Positions 33,350-45,150 of a stretch of DNA of 64,000 bases are shown here, one piece after another (position 1 is the first letter of the stretch; every line of letters begins with the position of its first letter). The notes beneath the pieces are model-generated. The model did no database searches, was not told where the DNA came from, and was given only the letters and a program-made list of their open reading frames with translations. The translations under genes and the position numbers were made by a program. Source of the DNA: Alligator mississippiensis (taxonomy: Eukaryota > Chordata > Crocodylia > Alligatoridae); the NCBI RefSeq assembly GCF_030867095.1, contig NC_081826.1, positions 40,960,001-41,024,000 of the forward strand. Direction: 5' to 3'.

Positions 33350-33515
33350 GGATGTATTTGGTAGCTGTGTTGGTGTGGGACAAAAAGAAATACAAAACTC
33401 CAGAACTCTTGGTTCAGAAATTATATCGTTTATTAGCCAAACTAAGAAATTGCAAAATATATATTTCCTGCAAGCTTTTGGGTGCACATGCCTTTTCTCA
33501 GGATCAGGGAAAATT
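33350..33515 (-). mobile_element. Interspersed tail, inverted relative of 16925-17076
   Basis: The plus strand reads GTAGCTGTGTTGGTGTGGGA, a GTTTATTAGCCAAACTAAG block, then GCAAGCTTTTGGGTGCACAT and CCTTTTCTCAGGAT. Its reverse complement matches the order of motifs at 16925. Inferred Penelope-like tail fragment. Confidence 0.4.
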
Positions 33516-34684
33516 AAAGATGGTAAATTTTGAAGTATTACCTTCTGCCATTCAAGTGAACAGAAAAAAAAATTGCACTGCTTGAATGGCACAGGCTCAG
33601 GTCTTTTGCACTTACACAGATATCCATCAGTATGCATCTAGGTAATGGAAAATCCTTCAAGGAGATCATCAACACATCTGACATCATTCCCTGTTTGTTT
33701 TTTAAATAAAGAAAACAGAGTCCAGTTACTCAGAAAGAGGATAGCTTGGGTTTATAAATGCTGCTGCTGAGCATTTCAAAGCGAGGATATTATTACTAAC
33801 TAGTCAATATTAACTGGACACCCAGAAACAAGTATAAAGCCGTATCATTTTATTTTAACATGCTATGTTAAAAAAAAAAGATAGACACCTACTTTATTCC
33901 TTCCTGATACAGCTTTGAACAACTTACCTTCAAATAATTTCATTGAAAACAATTATCTGGGGGCATTTTTCATATTCCTCTTTTCAATTTTAATATATAA
34001 TATTTGCAATTTAGATAAGTTACCATGGGATTATCAGTGACTTCCTACTTCATGTGTGATATTACAGGTGAAAGATAAAGCAACACCATTGCAAAAACCT
34101 GAATAGGTATCATTCCCTCCTGCTCCATTCAACTGGTCAAACTACTGCCATTTTTATTAACAAGATGATGTCTGTATTCAACATCTTAGCACCTATTGCA
34201 AGCATTGTCTCCCCTCTACAACAATCAATGCATGAAGTAGAATCTACTTTCACCTGTACAGATCTCACTGTCAGGAGGTTTTTGGAAGTCATCTCAGTGT
34301 TCTTGACAAGGCCATTGCTCCTTGAAAGTTATATTTCCTCAATACTTTCAAGTGGTATTGCATATGGCTTTACCAGGAAGAAATGTCTATAGAAACAGCA
34401 TTCACTAACCCACAGTATTCAAAATAATAAGGCTAAATTAAAAGTTCATTTAATTGCTGTACCTACTAAGTAACTATTTTAAATACTTGGAAAGCAGATT
34501 CCTTCTCATTTATGCATTAGGAATATCTATGAAACAAACTACATTTATCATATGAGTCTGTCCACCCATCTGTATTTTGCTTGCTTATTTCTCTACCAGT
34601 GGGCTTCCACATGTTCCAAATTCCTGAGTAACTTTAAACAACCAAAGAGGATACAGTATGAAAAGGGGTCCTTTCTACTATGTG

Positions 34685-36060
34685 GCAGATAGACAAATGG
34701 CTCAAAAACCACAAGCAACTGGTAATTACAAATGGATCCATGTCAGAATGGCGGGAGGCTTCAAGTAAAGTCTCTCAGGGGTCTGTCCTGGGCCCACTGC
34801 TCTTCAACATAATGATTTGGATGCTGGAATTGAGAGCTCCTTGAGCAAGTTTGCAGAAGACACAAAACTGCAAAGGACTGCAAACAAGCTGAAGGACAGG
34901 AGTGCAATTCAGAGGGATCCTGATAAATTGAAAAGCTGAGCCCGAGCTAAGAGGATGAAGTTCAGTGCTGAGAAATGCAAGGTGCTATACCTCGGGAAGA
35001 ATAAAAAAATACAAATACAAAACAGGTAACACCTGGCTGGATGGCAGCACTACAGAGAAAAATCTGGGAGTCTTGGTAGATCACAGATTCAAAGCGAGTC
35101 TGCAATGCAATGCAGCTGCACAAAAGGCAAATGTGGTTTTGGAATGCATCAGCAGAAGAAGCATTAGGTGAAAGACATGGGAGGTGATACTTGGTACTGG
35201 CTAGGCCTCATCTACAGCAGTGTTCTAGCGAAGGTTGTGTAGGTGGGATTTCAACTCATTGTCTACTTGAAGAAATCAGTTGCTGGCACTTCAAATAGAT
35301 GAATCAACAGATATCTTGAACAATGCAATTTTGTGGGGTTCTAAACTTCTCTGTTAGAACAGTGAGACAACGGAATAGATTCCCTAGGGAAGTTGTGGAC
35401 TCTCCATCACTGGAAGTCATTGAGAAGAGGTTGGACAGGCATTGGTAAAGGATGATTTAGGAGTAGCTATGCCTAGACTCTACTATGGATATCTCCGGGC
35501 TTTGTTTGTTGCCACATGAGACCAGGAGGGAATTTTTTTTTCTCCTTCTGATGTTATGTGTGTCAGATTGATTCTTTTTACCTTCACCAAGGCTGGAGAT
35601 TGTGACTTGGGCATGCCAGTGCTCCTGCTGGGACTTAAACCCAGAGGTTCCTTGCTAGAGGGCCTTGCCCCTCCACTCAGGTCAGACTGACTGCCATATT
35701 TGGGGTCAGGAATTAATTTTGCCCTATGGTCAGACTGGTACAGACTGGAGTTTTTTACCTTCCTCTGTGACACAAAGCATGGCCCTCTTCCTTGAATCTC
35801 TCAAGTCATTTTTGGCAACCTTGCAACAGCAGGACATTGGCTGCAGTGGTCCCTCTGCTTTACCTGTGGCAGGTTAGGGTACTGTATCTTGTGGTTTTGA
35901 CATTGTTGCTTGTGTGGTTTTGTTGTTTATTTGGTTAGTTAGACAATGGATTTGTGCAGCATGGTTTGACTAGGGGTAGTCCTGCCTCAGGTAAGGGGTT
36001 GGACTGGGTAGCCTCTAGAGGTCCCTTCTAACTCTGCTTCTCTATGAACCTGTGATTCTA
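34685..36060 (+). mobile_element. Old CR1 copy J, RT 3' half plus long 3' region
   Basis: Reads QGSVLGPLLFN near 34770-34810, FAEDTKL (one catalytic Asp changed to Glu) near 34850, then MKFSAEKCKVLYLGK near 34955. A decayed C-terminus follows to about 35455. The region 35470-35985 is not ORF2-like, but the sequence ends with a CR1-type 3' UTR (GGGTTGGACTGGGTAGCCTC, then CTCTATGAACCTGTGATTCTA). So this is either an unusually long 3' UTR or a small insertion. Confidence 0.7.
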
Positions 36061-36517
36061 CCATCTTCCTCATGTTGCTTTCTAAAATTATCATCATTTG
36101 AGGCTCATGATATTTTTTATGTATGAAAATATTAGTTTAAGAAATTTCCAAATTGTATTTGGTGTCACTGCTCTCATATTATGAGAATTCTATACAACTG
36201 ACCTCACATAATACTAAGCCATCTGACTACAGATGGAGGGATATGAAAAATAATAACAACAATGCACCAATCTCTAAGTTATTTCTAAAGCCTTTTTCTA
36301 TAAAGTATGCCAGCAGACAACTTGAAGAATACATAAGCATGTGGTGAAAATGTAAAGGTTTTTCTTACTTGATCTTTAATTGGATTGACCTGCCTAATTC
36401 ACTTGTGGCTTTACTGCAGATGAAGCAATAAAACCTTAACCAGAAGACCATCATCTATTTTTGCTCATACCCACTGACACTACTGTAGGTTATAAAATTA
36501 CAATCAATATCTTAAGA

Positions 36518-37000
36518 CAGGGTTGTCCAGCTTCTAAGCAGTCATGGACCAAATGCCCTGTGGGCCACTCCAAGGCAAGCCACAGATTCCCCAGGCTGCA
36601 TGTCATGCACATATCCACTCCTACCACTGCTTCACTGGCCTCCTTCCTGCCCCACTGCTGTACCATACACCTGAACCCCCAACACTTGCTGCACTACATT
36701 GCTTCGCAGGCACTCCTCTCACTTGTGTTGCACCGCATGCATGTTTTCTCTCCATTTCCTCCTCCACTGCACCTTTTGTGTGGCTTCAGGTTCACCCATA
36801 GCTCTGTGAGCCATGCTACACCACACTGCCCCCTAGGATGGAGGTAGGCAGTAACAGCTGAAGGAGGGAGAAAAAGCCCAGGAACTCTGTTGTTGCAGCT
36901 GGTGAGATAGGAAGAACAGTGGCCAGGAAGGAACCTGGGGGCCACAACTTAACCCCAATTGGACACGTGAAGTCTGTGGGTTGCCAGTTAAACAACCCTG
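36518..37000. mobile_element. Non-autonomous hAT element (483 bp)
   Basis: Left end CAGGGTTGTCCAGC; inverted right end CAGGGTTGTTTAACTGGC. Flanks TCTTAAGA (36510-36517) and CCTTAAGA (37001-37008) match at 7 of 8 positions. No transposase; open frames inside are composition-driven. Confidence 0.82.
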
Positions 37001-37272
37001 CCTTAAGATACAAAAAGTTTTCCAAACATGCACCTATAAACTTGTGCCTTTTCAAGCCCATTAACTGCTTACTGAAAAAATATGTCCACCATTTGTTAAG
37101 TATTTTGTCTCTGTAGGTTTGTGAGAAGCAACTTTCTTTGCATATTGGTATCCGCATTCGTCCAGATCTCCATTCCTTTACTGGTCCTACAACTTAAATA
37201 GAAAAGGCTTTTCACCAACAGAGAAAGAAAGAGAAGGAAAAATAATCTGTACTCCATGAATATCATGATTTC

Positions 37273-38204
37273 TAGAGGTGCACCAATAGAGATCTTGGGG
37301 GCCGATAGCAATAGCCAGTTTTTAAGGAGGCATATCAGCTCATACCAATCCGATTTCTGATACAACTGTGTGCAGCTGGTAGGGCTGTTGTGGTAAAAGG
37401 GGAGGGGAGAGGGAAGGGGCATGGGGGGGGGGCAGAGCAACGTCTCTCACAATGAGGGAGGAGTGGGGCTGGGGTAGGCTTTGCCCAGCCAGGGTGGGGT
37501 GGGTGCAGGTGCAGGATGGAGCCATGGCTGGTCCGGGTGGTGGCAGCTTCCACCGCTGCACACCACTGGTCTGGGAGAGGCTCATCTGTTTGTTCAGCAA
37601 CTACTACTGCTTGTCCAGGAGGAGGGTGGTGGCGGATGTGCCTCCAGATCTGAGCGGGGCAGGGTGAGCTGCAGCTGTGGGCTGGGGGCCACGCTGTGCT
37701 GTGCTGGGAGTGGGTGCTGGCAGCACTGGGAGCACGGCCCCAGCCTGCAGCTGCAGCCCACGTTGTGCAGTTCCAGGGACACATCCCCCGCCCCTGGATG
37801 AGTGGCAGGAGCAGCGGCAGGAGCTGCTAGACAAGCGGACGAGCTGCTCTCAGACCAGCGGCGCACAGCAGCAGGAGCCACCGCCCCCCCGCCCCGCACC
37901 CTCCGTCCTGCACCTGCCCTGCCCTGGCAAAGCCTACCCCAGCCCCACTCTTCCCTCACTGTGGGGGGCACTGATCTGCCCCCCACAACCCTTCCCTTCC
38001 ACTGCAACAGATTTACCAGCTGCACGCAGCTCTCCATGCTGCCAGGCTCTGCTCCTCGCTGCCTACATGCTGCACTGCGGCTGCGCACAGGCACAGAAAT
38101 TTATCGGCCAAATTATCAGCCACATCAGGCCAATTTCCGATACAGTCAATTTTCTTTATATTGGTGCCAATCCAATACCGGACCAATGTATCAGTGCACC
38201 TCTA
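37273..38204. mobile_element. Foldback hAT element (932 bp), TAGAGGTGCAC ends
   Basis: Both ends read TAGAGGTGCAC inward, with subterminal GGCCGATA/CCGATA-type repeats typical of this hAT group. Flanks ATGATTTC (37265-37272) and ATAATTTC (38205-38212) match 7/8. The GC-rich core is a large imperfect inverted repeat: about 37440-37630 pairs with about 37800-37960 (for example GGGGCTGGGGTAGGCTTTGC against its inverse). Open frames on both strands (up to 188 codons) mirror each other and look non-coding. Confidence 0.88.
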
Positions 38205-41200
38205 ATAATTTCAAATCATTTTGAAGTAACTCAGATTCTGTAAAAGGAAAAAGTTAGAGATAAAGATACACAATGCAAATTAAAGAGTATTTTATGCTAT
38301 AAATGGGGAAAAAACATACTTAGCAACAAAAAAAGTGATGTTCTTGTGAGTTTTAAGATGACATTAATATATCTGGCTAATTTAGCTGACTATTTTAACT
38401 TAATTTGAAATTACCAGTATATCTTTATTAACTAAATTGCAAGAAAAACAGAATACTAAAATGGAAGTCACCCCTGAAAAGTGAATTCCAACCAAGTGCT
38501 ATTTCAAAAGTTCCAAGTTAGCAAAGCAATTACATACATCTGTAACATTAGACATCTACTTAAATCTCAATAAAATCAACTTAATGTTAGGCCTGTACTT
38601 AAGTGTCTTTCTGGACTTCAACACATATTTCTGTGTTTTGCTGAGCCAGCTTGTTAGTATGGGGACATCTGCCTTGACACAATGTAAGAGATAACTAAGA
38701 TACTGATATATATATATTTATTCATATGACCATTCATCTAACATATTAAGAAATGAGAACTAAACATGTTTTCTAAAGAAATAATCTTTTCTAAAATGCA
38801 AAGTAGTATTATCTCAGTCCTTTGTAGCCAATCTACATAGGTTTCATTCAACCCTGTGCAAGATAATACAGCCAAGCATCCTGAAAGAAATGCTCAAAAG
38901 CCTAGAGGACACGAAACTAAACCTAGATGATTACAATGGAGGTGCAATAAAAAAGAACTCTTTCCAAAACTATAAATAGCCCAGATACCTGACTGCATGT
39001 CTGCAAATGATTTCATTTAACATTATTATATTAAGCTAAAAACAATACATAGCTAAATCGATGCACAATTTACTCAGCAGTATAATATTTGTTTTATGGA
39101 ACATTGACTTGTTAGAAGATGTATTTAACCGTCCATGTCAACTTCACCTTTTAATTACATTGATACATTTCTCTCTCAAGACACTCTACAATCAAGTGGA
39201 TCTTTATAGTTTCTAGTTGTTTTCAAACATCTCAGTACCTAGTATATAAGCCTGGCTTTAAGCTATCTTCAGAATCATGTATTTGAAAAATTATACTTGC
39301 TGGACAGCTCTGCATAGTTTGGAAGTCAGATGCATGCTGCGTACCAAGAGATGGTGAAGAGTGAATGCGGAGTAAAGTATATCTGCACAATCCAAAGCAA
39401 CAAACCAGCTTTTTTTCCTTTATTATAGAAACATGTTTGCAAGTATGTCAATTCTGATCTCTGGGAAGCTGATTTCTCTATATTACTACTCAAGGTGGAG
39501 AAATTATAGTTAGAAATTGGACAGAAATCATGCAGTTTATCCAACGCCCACTGATATCAGTAGGAGACTTTCCACGGATCTTAAAAATTGATTGTCAAAT
39601 GGCTTCTCTCATAGGAGAGATAAAAACTCATTAAAACTATGTGCCACACATGAGTTTCTCACTTAAGTCCTATAAATAGGGAAGAACTCTTTCTGGTACA
39701 CTAATAATTTAATTTAAAAAATCCCCAAACATATAAAACATATCAAAATATCCTGAACACATAAATACAAAGATATATTACAAACAACTTAAAAATGTGT
39801 GCAAATGTTGTATGGGTTTTGGTGGTGGCAGCTGTTTTGCACTACCACCAGTACATTCAAAAGGAAGACTTCTTGTTTGTTTGTTTAATTATTTGTTTGT
39901 TTCCTGGTAATTATTTTAGTGATTAGCAGACAGTCATCCCAGCCCTAAATTAAAACAGGAATTCTCTTAATTAAACATGAATTAAATATGTAATGTTTAA
40001 AACAGCATATTTATTAAAGTCCTTAACACTGTTTATTTTCTAAATCATAGTCTATATGCTGTCCTCTAACTTCATTATGATCTGTTTAGGAAGTAAACTG
40101 CTTGCAGATTTACAGACAGTGATGGCCAGAGGGAATTACTGTATCTTATAAAGAATTATGTTGCTAATAATACAACTCCTTAGACAGTAATCTCCAGAAA
40201 TATCTTATCTCTTGAAGAGCAGCATTACCCGATGAATTGAGCATTGCACACCAGTTAACAGAAACATTTAAAGATGCAGAGATGTTCTAAAAGACAAAGC
40301 ATGAAAGTGCTGGAATTAAACATGGACCGAGAAAGGAGAGTAGTAATTAACCTTTACATTACACAACAGTGCTCACAGCAAGCAAGGTACTTTCCAGACA
40401 TTTTTAAGAACAGCTCTTCCCCAGTTTCAAATGCAGCATTTTGCAGTGGCAGGAAATGGTCAAAGAGAGGCAGAATACCTTCCTTTGCCCAAGAGCTCAA
40501 CATCTGATAAAACAAGTACCATAAGAAGGACAGGAAGAGAAAGAAATCCCACCATTTTAAAATAAAACGTCAGCTATTTTATCTAGCCAACCATCAAGCC
40601 ATTAAAGGTCAGCAGTTTAGGATATTTTAACTTTCTATTGAAAAACTGCAGTGGAGAGAATTTCCTCCCATTTTCATGATATATTAAACAAATCACGACA
40701 AGCAGCACTTAACCTCCGATGCTCTTTTCCCTTTTGGACAGTGATTGCTGTGTGAACCGTCCCAAGTGAAATGGGAGGCAATGTGGACAGTCTTACCTGA
40801 GCATATCTATTTATTGCACTGCTTCCCCTAGACAGCACCACAAGCCTGCTAGTTACTTGGAGCATGATTCTCCTTTCCTTCACACAAGGAGAACGTGAGC
40901 AGCAGTGGAGCATCTCCTGCACCAGTGTAACTGGATGGAGAATCAGGCATAACTATGCCCTAGTTATTGAGGGAGCATAAGAATTGCCTTTTGTGGTTCC
41001 CACCCAAAGAAAGCCAGCAAGCCCTGGGTGCTGGCAGACCTGACAAACCTCACTTGCCCAGCAAGAGGTGCGGACCGAGCAGGTTAGCCCTAGCTGGGCA
41101 CGGACTGGCAGTGAAAAACGCAGCAGAGGGGAAAGACAAGCTGGATCCTGATGGAGTTTGAACCCGGATGCCCTGGTGCTTGGACAGAGGACGGGGGTTG

Positions 41201-41556
41201 CTGCCGCGGCTATGCCCACACCCCCAGGCCCTGAGGCAGCAGCACAGTTGCCCCCTGCGCCAACTAAGATGCGGCCCTGGTGCTGAGGTCTCCAGGGGCT
41301 GAGAGGGGACCTCAAGCCTCCCACAGCCACGAACCTGCCTCTGAAGCTGCGGGACCCAGGGTCAAGCGCTGCCACCCCCAAGACCAGCTGCTGTCCTCTC
41401 GCTCAGGGGCACAGGCAGGCTCAGGCTCCTGAGGGAGGTCCAGCCCTCCTCGCCCCGCGTGCTGGAGGCTCAGCACATGCCCCCGTGCTGCGGACGCCTC
41501 CCTCAAGCCAAGCCCCATGGAGCAGCTCGGCCCCCGGCCCCGCCAGCGCCGCTCAC

Positions 41557-41655
41557 CAGGTACCAGACGCCCAGGATGATGGTGCCGGTGCGGACATGGC
41601 AGCACAGGCAGCAGCTGTTGGAGTAGAAGCGCGCCCAGGGCGAGTTCATCTTCAT
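41557..41655 (-). CDS. LAPTM4B: LAPTM4B coding exon 1
   Basis: N-terminal exon of the lysosomal four-pass protein LAPTM4B. 33 codons from the ATG at 41655: [19 protein letters not shown], then [14 protein letters not shown]. The cysteine cluster CCLCC at residues 15-19 and HVRTGTI are family hallmarks; the first membrane segment starts at about residue 24 and continues into exon 2. The exon ends after CTG (41557) and the donor GTGAGC follows, phase 0, joining ATC-ATC of exon 2. This ATG fits the short (main) LAPTM4B form. The longer N-terminal extension reported for human LAPTM4B has no continuous counterpart here, because of a TAG at 41712-41710. Confidence 0.95.
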
Positions 41656-41771
41656 GGAGGACCGCGGCCGGGGAGCGGAGCACGTCTGCGCCCGCCCGCC
41701 GCGCTGCCTCTACCGTTGCTGCTGCTCCCGGCGCCTCCCGCGGCTGCAGAGCCGGAGCCGGAGCCGGGCCG

Positions 41772-41794
41772 GCGGGGCGGGGCGGGGCGGGGCG
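41772..41794. promoter_or_regulatory. Overlapping GC boxes (Sp1-type)
   Basis: GGCGGGGCGGGG repeated in register about 120-140 bp upstream of the LAPTM4B ATG, a common arrangement in CpG-island promoters. Confidence 0.7.
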
Positions 41795-41802
41795 CGGAGG
41801 CA

Positions 41803-41810
41803 CCACGTGG
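41803..41810. promoter_or_regulatory. CACGTG E-box (CLEAR-like)
   Basis: The palindrome CCACGTGG lies about 150 bp upstream of the LAPTM4B ATG. TFEB/MiT factors bind GTCACGTGAC-type sites in promoters of lysosomal genes; this site shares the CACGTG core but not the full flanks. MYC/MAX or USF binding is equally possible. Confidence 0.5.
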
Positions 41811-42009
41811 CAGCGCGCGGCTCAGGCTCCGCGGGCGCACGCCTCGCTGCAGTAGAGAGACGCGGGGGAAGTGGTTGTGAACACCAGGCTCCCCGGGGGC
41901 CGCTCGCTGCCCTGGCCCAGCTCTTGTGGCCCCGCGGCTGGAAGCGGCCTCCGACAGGCGGGGTGGAAGGGGACCCTTGCTCACAGCAGGACCCTCCCCA
42001 AGTAGATCA

Positions 42010-42650
42010 TCCCAGCTCAGGCTTTGTCTACCTGGGCCTTCAAAACCTCCAAGGATGGAGAGGAGAGTCCAGCACTGCCCTGGGTAGCCTGCTCCAATGC
42101 TTCGCTACCCTCCTCCTCAGAAAGTCTTTTGCTGATCTCTAACCTAAACTTGCTTTGCTGCAGCTTGAGCCCACTGCTCCTTGTTCTGTCATCTGCCACC
42201 ACTGCGAACAGTGCAGCTCCAGCTCCCTTGGAAGCCCCACTGTCAGGCAGCTGTCAAATCCCTCCTCAGTCTTTTCTTTTCCAGTCTAAATAAGCCCAGT
42301 TCCCTCAGTCTCTCCTCATGAGTCATGTCCCCCAACCCCCGAACCATTTTTGTTCCCCTCCACCAGACTTTCCAACTTGTCCACATCCTTTCTGTAGTGG
42401 GGAGCCAAAACTGAACACAATACTCCAGATGTGGCCTCGCCAGTGCAGAATAAAGGGGAAGTATCACTTCCCTCAAACTGCTGGCAACATTTCTTCCAAT
42501 GCAGTCCAGTATGCCATTAGCCTTCTTCATGCAAGGGCACACTGTTGCCTCATATTCAGCTTATTGTCCACTGTAACCCCCAGGTCCTTTTCTGCGGACT
42601 TGCTGTTCAGCCTGTCAGTCTCCAGCCTATACTAGTGCATGGGATTGTTG
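42010..42650 (-). mobile_element. Old CR1 copy L, 3' part (minus)
   Basis: The minus strand reads [21 protein letters not shown] and [18 protein letters not shown], then a degraded 3' end near 42015. About 350 bp upstream of the LAPTM4B ATG. Its 5' end meets an LTR-like repeat at about 42650. Confidence 0.8.
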
Positions 42651-43450
42651 CTGGGTCACATCCCTCTCTTGTCCACCCTTGCCAATTGTTGGCACTGGAT
42701 TTGGACCCAGCACCTGTCTCTTTGTTCTGAGCAGGCACAACCCTCAGACCAACCACAACACCTGCCAGTTGATAATAGGCGAATTTATTGATACAGAGTA
42801 AGAACAAAAAAGTAACAATACAAACAATCAAACACTTCTATATCTACCAATCCTAGAGCTGTCATCAGAGTCAAAGTACATCTGGTTAAGATGCAGGCTC
42901 CACTCAGAGGCTCTCTCTGTTAGGTGTCAGAAGTCTGGAAGTGGGATGCCGAGGCCCACAGCCCCTCTCCAGTGGTGTGCATGAGACGGACTACTGGTAT
43001 GCCCTCCATCCATGGTGGCCTCGGGGAGACTTCCCAGGGGACAGGGATGGGGACCCCTCTCAGGGAGCAAAACGGAGGGACAGGACAAAGGCAGGGACCC
43101 TTTGTTAATCTCAAGTCTCTGTTTTTATATTCTCCTTCCCCCTTGATGACTCCTAATGACTCTTCATCATCTCTACTTGGTTGTCTCTCTGTCATCCCAT
43201 GTCCACGTAACCTTCTGGGCCTTCTAATTTGATCTGTTCTCCCAACACTGGGATTTAGGCCCTCCTGCTCTCTGAGGCCTTGTTGCTGGTATTACTTATG
43301 TTATGGGCCAGTATGGTACATACTTCTTTGGTTCCCAGGCTGCATGTCCTTGTTGTGTTACACAACCTGTCTGCCTTGAAGGCTGTGATCTCATATTATG
43401 GCATGCCCCACATCATTTTCAGGTTGTGTCCATCCATTGGCCTTGTTACG
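42650..43450 (-). mobile_element. LTR-like repeat (minus), interrupted
   Basis: On the minus strand there is a TATA-like GAATATAAAAAC near 43120-43131, and AATAAATTCGCC near 42780 could be a poly(A) signal: the order of an LTR. The upper part (43355-43450) is repeated at 47104-47204. I see no clear TG...CA ends. Type (ERV or Gypsy) uncertain. Confidence 0.45.
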
Positions 43451-45150
43451 TCCCAGCTCTGTGTTCTTGGGGAACCCTAGTTCAGTACACAGCCTGTCTG
43501 ACTCACAAAGGACTCACCCCCTCCTCACCTCTGCCTGAACAAGAACTGATTAGAGTAAGGACTTACAAAAGACAATGAAAATGCAGTGGGAGACACATCT
43601 AAAGCCCTCTAGACAAGGGTGATAAGAGTGAAGCAACTACCCTGGTCTCATTTACATCAGAAATGGAACCAGATGATCTCATTTACCTGGGAGATGTGAC
43701 AGGAAACCACCTCCATTAGCATTCAGGATGGAGAATAGAGATTCCAAGGCAAGGACCGCACTGAATTCTGGGACCAGAGAAGCAGGGAAGCACTGCATGA
43801 TGGGGATCTCTGCTCCAAATGCTAACCAACCCATGTCTTCACACACCCAGCTCAGCATTTATCAGACCAATTCTAGTAATTACTCCTTTATTAGTACCCA
43901 AAACACTGAATCTGCCTGTCTGTATTGTGAGCTCCCTCAGAGTAATGCTACCCATAGTCAGGAGTGATCAGTTCCTGTTATCCAGCATATGAGCCATTGT
44001 TTACCCATAAACAAACCTAGTGTTCTCCCTTGAGACATTGTAAGTGCTCTACAAAAAACCCTACCCAAGCTCAAGTTTCTGTCCTGGTGCTTGGATCCAA
44101 AAGCTGCACCAGTTCCACTCCTTTTCTTCCTGGAACCCTTTCATCAATCATGCTGAGGGCTCTGCCTGTCTGCAAGCTCCAACAAACACTTGGGAACCTC
44201 GACTGGTTCAAGCTTTGCTGAGTGGTGAGACCCCAACTCTCACTCTCTCTCTCTGACTCCAGGAGCCTGACTTTTGCTTTCTTACTCCAGAGACAGCTTT
44301 CTAAACCTGACTTTTGCTGATCACTCTGTCTGACACCAGGAACCAGACTTTTACTCTCTTACTCCAGGCACAGCTTTCTAAACCTGCCTTTTGCTAATCA
44401 TATTTGAGCTAGGCTTCCCCAAATACCTAATTGAAACTATGTAATATTGTAACTTTTATTTGTCTCTCTTGTATGTCTATTGCTACTGGTGTCATCATAA
44501 GTTTATACACCCAGCAATAAATAACTTTTATGACTAAGTTGGTTGCGATACTCTCTCTCTCTGAAACTCACTTATTCTTCCTTCCCCTTGACCTTCCCAT
44601 TTGCTCTGCAGCAACGCTTCTTTTACCTAAGCCAAAGACCCCTGTAATGCCCAAAATTACAGTGGGGTCTGCTCATCAAGGGACTTACTACTAGGACAAT
44701 TGTGACAAGAGATTGGGGCGTGCTGAGTTTTGAGGTGCATGAGGGTATCAGCTGAAAGTGCTGATTGGACCCAGCCTGCTCAGACGTACTCTGTTAGTGT
44801 TGTCCTGCTGAAATAAGGGATGAACTGAGTATAAGGCACATAAAGGTGTCAGTCTGTCAATGCTGAATAACCTAGCCTGGTTCAGACGTGTCCTGTTAAT
44901 CTGTGTGTGTATGTGGATATATGTGTTTGACTGATTCAGTGGTTGGAGGAACCCAGCCCCATTGAAACAAAGTTCTGCAAGATAGCTCTATTGGGGGTGA
45001 GGACTTGCCAAAGGGAGCAATACATCTCCATATAGAAACACAAGTAACACAAGAAGCACATTGATAGAATTACAGAGACCCCAGAAATGTACCCCTAATA
45101 AATGAGCACACCCCAAAGTGACAAGCAAATCTGGTAACAGCCTTGTTATG
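43451..45150 (+). mobile_element. 1.7-kb insertion splitting an older repeat; ERV-like LTR candidate
   Basis: The repeat that is continuous at 47104-47380 is split here: its left part ends at 43450 and its right part starts at 45141. CCTTGTTACG (43441-43450) and CCTTGTTATG (45141-45150) flank the inserted sequence. The insert contains AATAAA at 44514-44519, followed by a C/T-rich stretch ending near ATTACA at 44659-44664 and a TGGGGTCTGCTCATCAAGG segment where a primer-binding site would lie. This suggests an ERV LTR plus leader. No gag, pol or env reading was found. Confidence 0.45.
44251..44400 (+). repeat. Tandem duplication, two ~75-bp units
   Basis: Unit 1 (44251-44322) and unit 2 (44324-44400) share CTTACTCCAG...CAGCTTTCTAAACCTG and TTTTGCTRATCA. 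It sits in the LTR-like insert, upstream of its AATAAA, where LTRs often carry U3 repeats. Confidence 0.75.

Larger units (their letters stand above)
14112..41556 (-). other. LAPTM4B: LAPTM4B intron 1 (27.4 kb)
   Basis: Bounded by the exon 1 donor (GTGAGC, 41556-41551) and the exon 2 acceptor (CTGTAG, 14117-14112). CR1, hAT-type and MITE copies occupy much of it, in both orientations. Stretches where I see nothing specific: 14112-15979, 18156-20100, 26560-27090, 29060-29640, 30760-31650, 31700-32900, 33520-34680 and 38213-40950. Confidence 0.9.
41170..42000 (-). promoter_or_regulatory. LAPTM4B: LAPTM4B CpG-island promoter, 5' UTR and exon 1 region
   Basis: The densest CpG and GC block of the window, surrounding coding exon 1. 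It contains four overlapping GGGGCGGGG-type GC boxes at about 41772-41794 and no TATA box near the expected start. An in-frame TAG on the minus strand at 41712-41710, 18 codons before the ATG, places the sequence above it in 5' UTR or promoter for this frame. Open frames on both strands across 41312-42142 are GC-driven. Confidence 0.85.

Noticed and set aside
37335..38243. Open frames of 149-188 codons on both strands
   Set aside because: They are mirror readings of the inverted repeat inside a hAT element bounded by a target duplication.
41312..42142. Open frames of 110-164 codons around LAPTM4B exon 1
   Set aside because: They are out of frame with exon 1, follow from CpG-island composition, and lack family motifs.
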